A stretch of DNA of 64,000 bases from Mercurialis annua (lineage: Eukaryota; Streptophyta; Magnoliopsida; Malpighiales; Euphorbiaceae), in the NCBI RefSeq assembly GCF_937616625.2, contig NC_065577.1, forward strand, positions 372,001 through 436,000. The letters are read 5' to 3'. This document shows, piece by piece, positions 59,160-64,000 of the stretch. The position numbers and the translations under genes are program-made. The notes under the pieces were generated by a model, which was given only the letters and a program-made list of their open reading frames with translations, was not told the origin of the DNA and did no database searches. The number at the start of each line of letters is the position of its first letter. The stretch's first letter is position 1.

Positions 59160-59846
59160 CAAATTTCTCGAGAGGTTTTAACTTTTACACGACTTACTTA
59201 GCATGTGACTATTTTTCTTCTTCAATGGCTAAGGCGTTTTCAAATGCCTCTGCATCTAACAAATGAGAGACTTTTGCAGTCGGAAAAAGAATATTAGCCT
59301 AATTCAGATGATCATGGTTTGTTTTGTTATTGTACAGCTTTCTAGCTAGCTAGTTGTTTTTTTTGAAGTACTAGTACACTATAATTTTAATTTATATGAG
59401 ATGGGTCTAAAGAAGTTTCTACAATTAATTGATTATATTATGGTAAAGGGAGAATGGGGTTTTGTTTTTGTGTTGGAAAAGTGTGTTTTGTTTTGGGTTG
59501 TGGGTGGTTTTCTTTTTTCAGTCTGTTAGGAGTGCATGTGTGTGTTCGATTTGCTTTGCTTTTTCTCTAACAAAATATTTTCAGTTTTCGAATATTCTCT
59601 CTCACATCCCATGTTATGATTGTTTTGAGCATTTTTTGGTTTCTCATTTTAGTAGTGGGGGGACCATTTCCTCACCTGGCAACCAAATGGGCTTTCAATT
59701 TCATGGTGCTTCTAGTGCAGCTCTTAAGATCATAAATATTTCTGAAAAAAGGGTTTATTTGTAGATAAAATTAAAAACCTTCACTTTTTTAATAATTAAG
59801 TATGATTTATGAAAGTTTTTGTTCATATATAAGAATTAAGAAGTAA
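59160..59846. other. 3' flank of the KRP gene
   Basis: Probable 3' UTR up to about 59400, then AT-rich DNA. A 100-codon ORF at 59462 has no recognisable domain and is judged spurious. Confidence 0.45.
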
Positions 59847-60567
59847 GAGCATCCACAATGGGCTCTCTATTTGTTTAAAACTCTCTATTATAAAGAGTGT
59901 AATCAAAAAAATATAGTTCAATGGACTCTTTATTTTTTAAAATAAAAATAAAGAGTGAGTTTGGCTCTCCACATCTAGAGAGCCAAACCCAACTCTCTAT
60001 TTAGAAAAAATCACGTGTATAATTAATTGTTAACTATTTACCCGCTACTTCCTTATTTTTAGGAAAAAAATATCATCTTCTTCAATTGTTTTCAACATGA
60101 AAGCTTCGTATACATGAAAGCTTCGTATGCCTTTTATTCTTTTTCTTTTTTTCATTAATTTAGGGACGGACAACAAAATTATCATCGTGCATTTTGGGAT
60201 GAAAACAACTCAAACGGCTTGGTTAGTCAGTCCTTCCAAAAATCAAAACAATGGGCATGGGAGACTTTTAACTCACTACCCCTGTTCATGGATGTTTACT
60301 TATAGCAGGAAAGATCACAGATGGCAATGAATTAAATATTTCTTGTCGGGGGTTTCAGTCTGAGTGATCATCACCCAATCTATCCTCTCCTCGTTATCTT
60401 CTTAATGAGAAAAATTAAAAATTAAAAAAAAAATCAAATAATCATTGAAGCAAAAAAATTTAGAGAGTCCATTAAATAGAAATTATATTTTTACTCTCTA
60501 TTATTAAAGATGCTCTTTATTTATTTAAAGATGCTCTTTATAATAGAGAGTATTGTTGGAGATGCTC
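59847..60567. mobile_element. Tourist-like element, 721 bp
   Basis: Ends GAGCATCCACAATGGGCTC and, reverse-complemented, GAGCATCTCCAACAATAC, flanked by TAA (59844-59846 and 60568-60570). An internal palindrome GGCTCTCCACATCTAGAGAGCC matches that of the element at 8229-8660. The extra length compared with that copy (60000-60470) suggests an insertion or a longer founder; the inserted part has no recognisable domain. Confidence 0.82.
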
Positions 60568-60570
60568 TAA

Positions 60571-62369
60571 CATATAGTATATCATAATTTCAGATTTGTA
60601 ATGTACTTGGTGGTTTTTACAATTTACTAGTGAGATATGTTATCTAAATGAAGTTGTGGGATAAAAAGGACACACTATACTTGCAATTATCTGATGATAA
60701 CACTTGTGTCTAGAAAAGCTGACATTATAGGTTGTATTGTACTACTAGTTGGGGGTTGCCATGGACATAGCATTTCAAATTTCTTGCTTCTGAAGCCAAC
60801 AGCAGTCCTTGTTGCGGTAAAATTAATATTCTTCCTAGTGTAGACTCTAAAAAGAAGAAGAAGCTGTGCCTGTGTGGTACATGCAATTTTGGCATTCATA
60901 TAGACGTGGCCAAATTCTAGCTAAATTACTGCCACCAGGTACAGCCTCCAAATCCCCCAAGTACAAAATGTTCATACATGGTTGGTGTAAGTAAAAATAA
61001 AATACTATTACTACTCCTTGCACGTGCAGAGGAGAAAAGAATGTTGCTATTAATGCTTAACAAACTTTGTTTATTGAATCAACCACCTATCTTCAGACTA
61101 CAAAAACTATATTTTTTTTATTAAGTTAGAAGAGTATTCAATTAGATAATTTCAATTATTAGAATACCTTTAATTTACTATACATACTATAATTCTCGAT
61201 TATTAGAAAGATACAATACATGTTGATGAATGATGAAATGAAGTTCAAATAGCATCATTTGATTTTATACTATTTTATTGTACCCTATAATGTATTCTCA
61301 GTGGTTTTTTTTTATTTTTCCAATTATTATACTTTTGGAAGAAGAAAATTAGTACTGAATAGTATATCCTAATATAACTTGATTGAAATGAGTATGTTTT
61401 TTTAAAATACATTTCAAGCTCGGTTTAATTATAACATAGGCAAACTAAATTGTTAATTAAAAAGGGTATAAGTCCAACCAGGTTAGAATTTGCAGAGAAT
61501 AATTGCACCGTAATCCTTCAATTCATCCTTTTCAGGTTATCCACGGCCAGAATCCATCATAAATAAAAGGCTCTGTTAAGCCAAGCAACCAATAATTCGT
61601 TACCGTTTCATATAATTTTTGATTAAACAAGACAAGATGTAAGACAACGTACATAAAATAAATTTTATTCCAATGAAAAAACACTTTCCCTTCGGAGATA
61701 TAGTTTAATTTCCATATTCACTATTTACAAAATTGTAATCATTATTTATAGAAAAAAAAGTGGGATTAAATCGTCTCAAAATTTATGTATAAGAACATCA
61801 ATTGTGTCGAAACTTCATTATTTTCTCATTTGCTAATGACTCAACGAGTGAGGTAAATTTGTCAAACTCCGTCCAAATCAGAATATTATATTAAAATTAT
61901 GACAAATTAAGGACCAATTTTTTAGAAAGATAAATCGTAAAAAAATTCTGAATAAAAATGGTAAAATACGCGACTTATAGATAAATTTAGCCATTAAAAA
62001 CTCTTATTATTTGAGAGTGTAGTGCTTATTTTTTAATTAAAATTAGCATGAAAAAAAAATAGTAAAATGTTATATTTACCATACAATTTAAATAGTTTTT
62101 ATTTAATTGATAATTTGTTCAATTACGTATTTTGACTAATACAATATTTTTCTTTTTCTTTGACATAACTAGTTCCTTAAAAAAAATTGTTAAGAGGAGC
62201 GATGGATTATAAAAACAAATTATTTATATTTTTATTATATTGGCATATGATTTACTACTAAAAATAATCGGTCAAATCATAAAAATAAAAATAAAAAGTC
62301 TAAAATTACAACATAAAAAAACAATGTATTAAAGTAACAAATTCAAAAAATTAGCAGCGATTAAATTAT
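60571..62369. other. AT-rich intergenic DNA
   Basis: No gene, RNA or delimited transposon recognised. Confidence 0.4.
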
Positions 62370-62569
62370 AGTTAATAATAAATTGTTGTTGAATGTTAAA
62401 ATTAAATTTAGCATATGTTGTAGTGAGTGTCAAATTTAATACAACATATAATATATGTCAAATTTAACAAGTTAATAATAAATTGTTGTTGAATGTTAAA
62501 ATTAAATTTAGCATATGTTGTAGTGAGTGTCAAATTTAATACAACATATAATATATGTCAAATTTAACA
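62370..62569. repeat. Perfect 100-bp tandem duplication
   Basis: 62370-62469 and 62470-62569 are identical over 100 bp, starting AGTTAATAATAAATTG and ending AAATTTAACA. The copies diverge immediately outside. It could be a recent duplication or an assembly artefact. Confidence 0.95.
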
Positions 62570-63026
62570 CGTATCATAATAATGCATTAAAGTTATATTT
62601 AATATTCATTGATAAATTATAACATTAACGTTCTATTTCACTGTTGTACCAAAAATACGCTTACATCTCGTTCAAATAAAAATTATGAAATAAAAATTAA
62701 TTTCAATGAACTATGTAATATGCTTTTTCATAGTTATTATTTTAATCAATTTTATAATTATTTATTATTATTAAATAAACAAAACATTTAACTACATTAA
62801 AAATGGAAGGCAAGTATGTGAGTGTGACGTGGAGAGTATATCCTAAAATTATATAATAAAATCCCAATTTCCCGTTAAGGAAAAAAGAAATTCGATAATT
62901 CAAAGATCCACCACCATACAAATTACTAGTCCTTCCTTTTGTTTCAATTTGGATTGCTGAGCATGAAATCCAACTGCTGAGTAACACTACCAACACACGA
63001 CGGCGACCAGAAATCACAGAGCGGAC

Positions 63027-64000
63027 ATGTCAGGAGGTGGCGGTGGTGGTGGAGGAAGAGGGGTATATTGGGGAAGAAAGCAAAGTGAATTCAAAGGAAT
63101 TGCTGTGATTTTCGGATGGACTTCGATTTCCAACAGTCAGCTGAAGAGCTACGTGGATTTGTATTCCTCTCTCCGATGGAATTCCCTCATTTCTCATTCC
63201 GATTTTCTCACTGCGTAACTCTCTGCCCCTTTTCTTTTATGTATTTCTAATGTTCTAGGGATTTTGATAATTCGTAATTTTTTTATAATGAAGTTTCAAG
63301 TTTAATTACTGCTATACCGACAGCTTAAATGGTTATGTGATGTGCAAAAAGTGTTTCTTAGTGCTCTGTTATTGTACGAAATCTCAACCCGAAGCATGTT
63401 TAGTTCCCTAAGATAAGGTGTAGCATAATTAGCTATAGTGTATTGTCAGTGAATCGAACTATATGTGTTTTAATTTTATTTATCGCCGAGGAGAATCGGA
63501 GAAGTGTGAACTATCTTGTTTCTGGCATTATAGAATAAGAAAGTAGCAAGACTTTGGGGATCTGGAAGGATAAGATATCCTGCTGATTGATTTTACTGTC
63601 TCGGCACTTCTTCGTACATGGTTACACCAACATCTCCCTTTGCTTTCCAATTCATTTTAAAAATGAAAAATATGATTTAAATCTAGAGATAAATTTATTA
63701 TGCTCAAGTTTTTCTCTTTTTATTTGTTCTGATTCTGGGCGTCGGTGCTTCAGACTCTTGGACGTTCTCTCTAACGTTTTAAGTCTGGGTGTTTTTTCCG
63801 GAATATACTGTCTGCTGATTGAAAACTTTTTGTTGCAGGTTTTATCCCAATAGGGCATTGTCAATGGGATATGTTCTTACCAAAGAGCTTGTTGAGGTCA
63901 GTCGCATGAATTTTATATCAGACTTTTAGTTTGCATTGAGATTTCTGGGTGTTTTATGAAATTCCACTTTGAGACGTATACTTTGTCTTTGTGAATACCT
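63027..64000 (+). CDS. DUF829 / TMEM53-like protein, first two exons only (partial)
   Basis: Exon 1 is 63027-63214 and exon 2 is 63839-63896; the next donor GT is at 63897 and the remainder lies beyond the window. The 82 visible residues begin with a Gly run (MSGGGGGGGGRGVYWG) followed by FKGIAVIFGWTSISNSQLKS. This matches the first strand and helix of DUF829, an alpha/beta-hydrolase-like family that includes animal TMEM53 (NET4). 'VDLYSSLRWNSLISHSDFLT', 'AFYPNRA' and 'GYVLTKELVE' fit the next elements. Catalytic residues, if any, would be downstream. Function in plants is not established. Confidence 0.85.

Noticed and set aside
59462..59764. 100-codon ORF after the KRP gene
   Set aside because: Composition of T-rich non-coding DNA; no domain; lies in the 3' flank.

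Overview
The window is nuclear DNA of a flowering plant, almost certainly a eudicot. Evidence: spliced genes with GT-AG introns, AT-rich intergenic DNA full of MITEs, and plant-specific families (KRP cell-cycle inhibitor, RBP47 RNA-binding protein, plant carboxylesterases, organellar PreP protease). I cannot name the species from the sequence.

Genes, left to right. RBP47-type three-RRM protein (minus, 3468-7816). NodH-like sulfotransferase-domain membrane protein (minus, 9597-12380). YJU2/CWC16-type splicing factor (plus, 13384-15399), sharing a bidirectional promoter region with the previous gene. Intronless cationic amino acid transporter (plus, ending 17829). A cluster of class-I carboxylesterases (CXE): a dead 5' fragment at 18208-18357 and four apparently intact genes at 26342, 29126, 32531 (minus) and 34804. 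Presequence protease PreP in 19 exons (plus, 37900-44799). Mitochondrial ribosomal protein uS11m (minus, 45355-46534). KRP6/7-type CDK inhibitor (plus, 57945-59159). The first two exons of a DUF829/TMEM53-like protein (plus, 63027 to the window end). These are mostly unrelated housekeeping genes; only the CXE cluster is a functional neighbourhood, made by tandem duplication.

Mobile DNA is abundant and often has intact target-site duplications (TSDs). A recent 5'-truncated LINE (18358-20698, 16-bp TSD) sits in the CXE relic. A 2.85-kb CACTA element (21193-24045, TSD GAT) carries an exon captured from an NPH3/BTB-type gene and a nested Mutator-like MITE with a 9-bp TSD. Others: a second Mutator-like MITE (25143-25890), three Tourist-like elements with TTA/TAA TSDs (8229, 36455, 59847), a Stowaway (30177-30627), a 964-bp foldback element (48347-49310), a 2.6-kb solo LTR (52184-54822, TSD ATATA) and two tRNA-derived SINE-like stretches.

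The most unusual structure is a repeated design, not a gene. Four unrelated GC-rich arrays (about 50-405, 47090-47230, 48827-49010, 53149-53300) are built from near-palindromic hinges separated by short spacers, and in the first three the spacers occur in both orientations. No new protein-based system was found.
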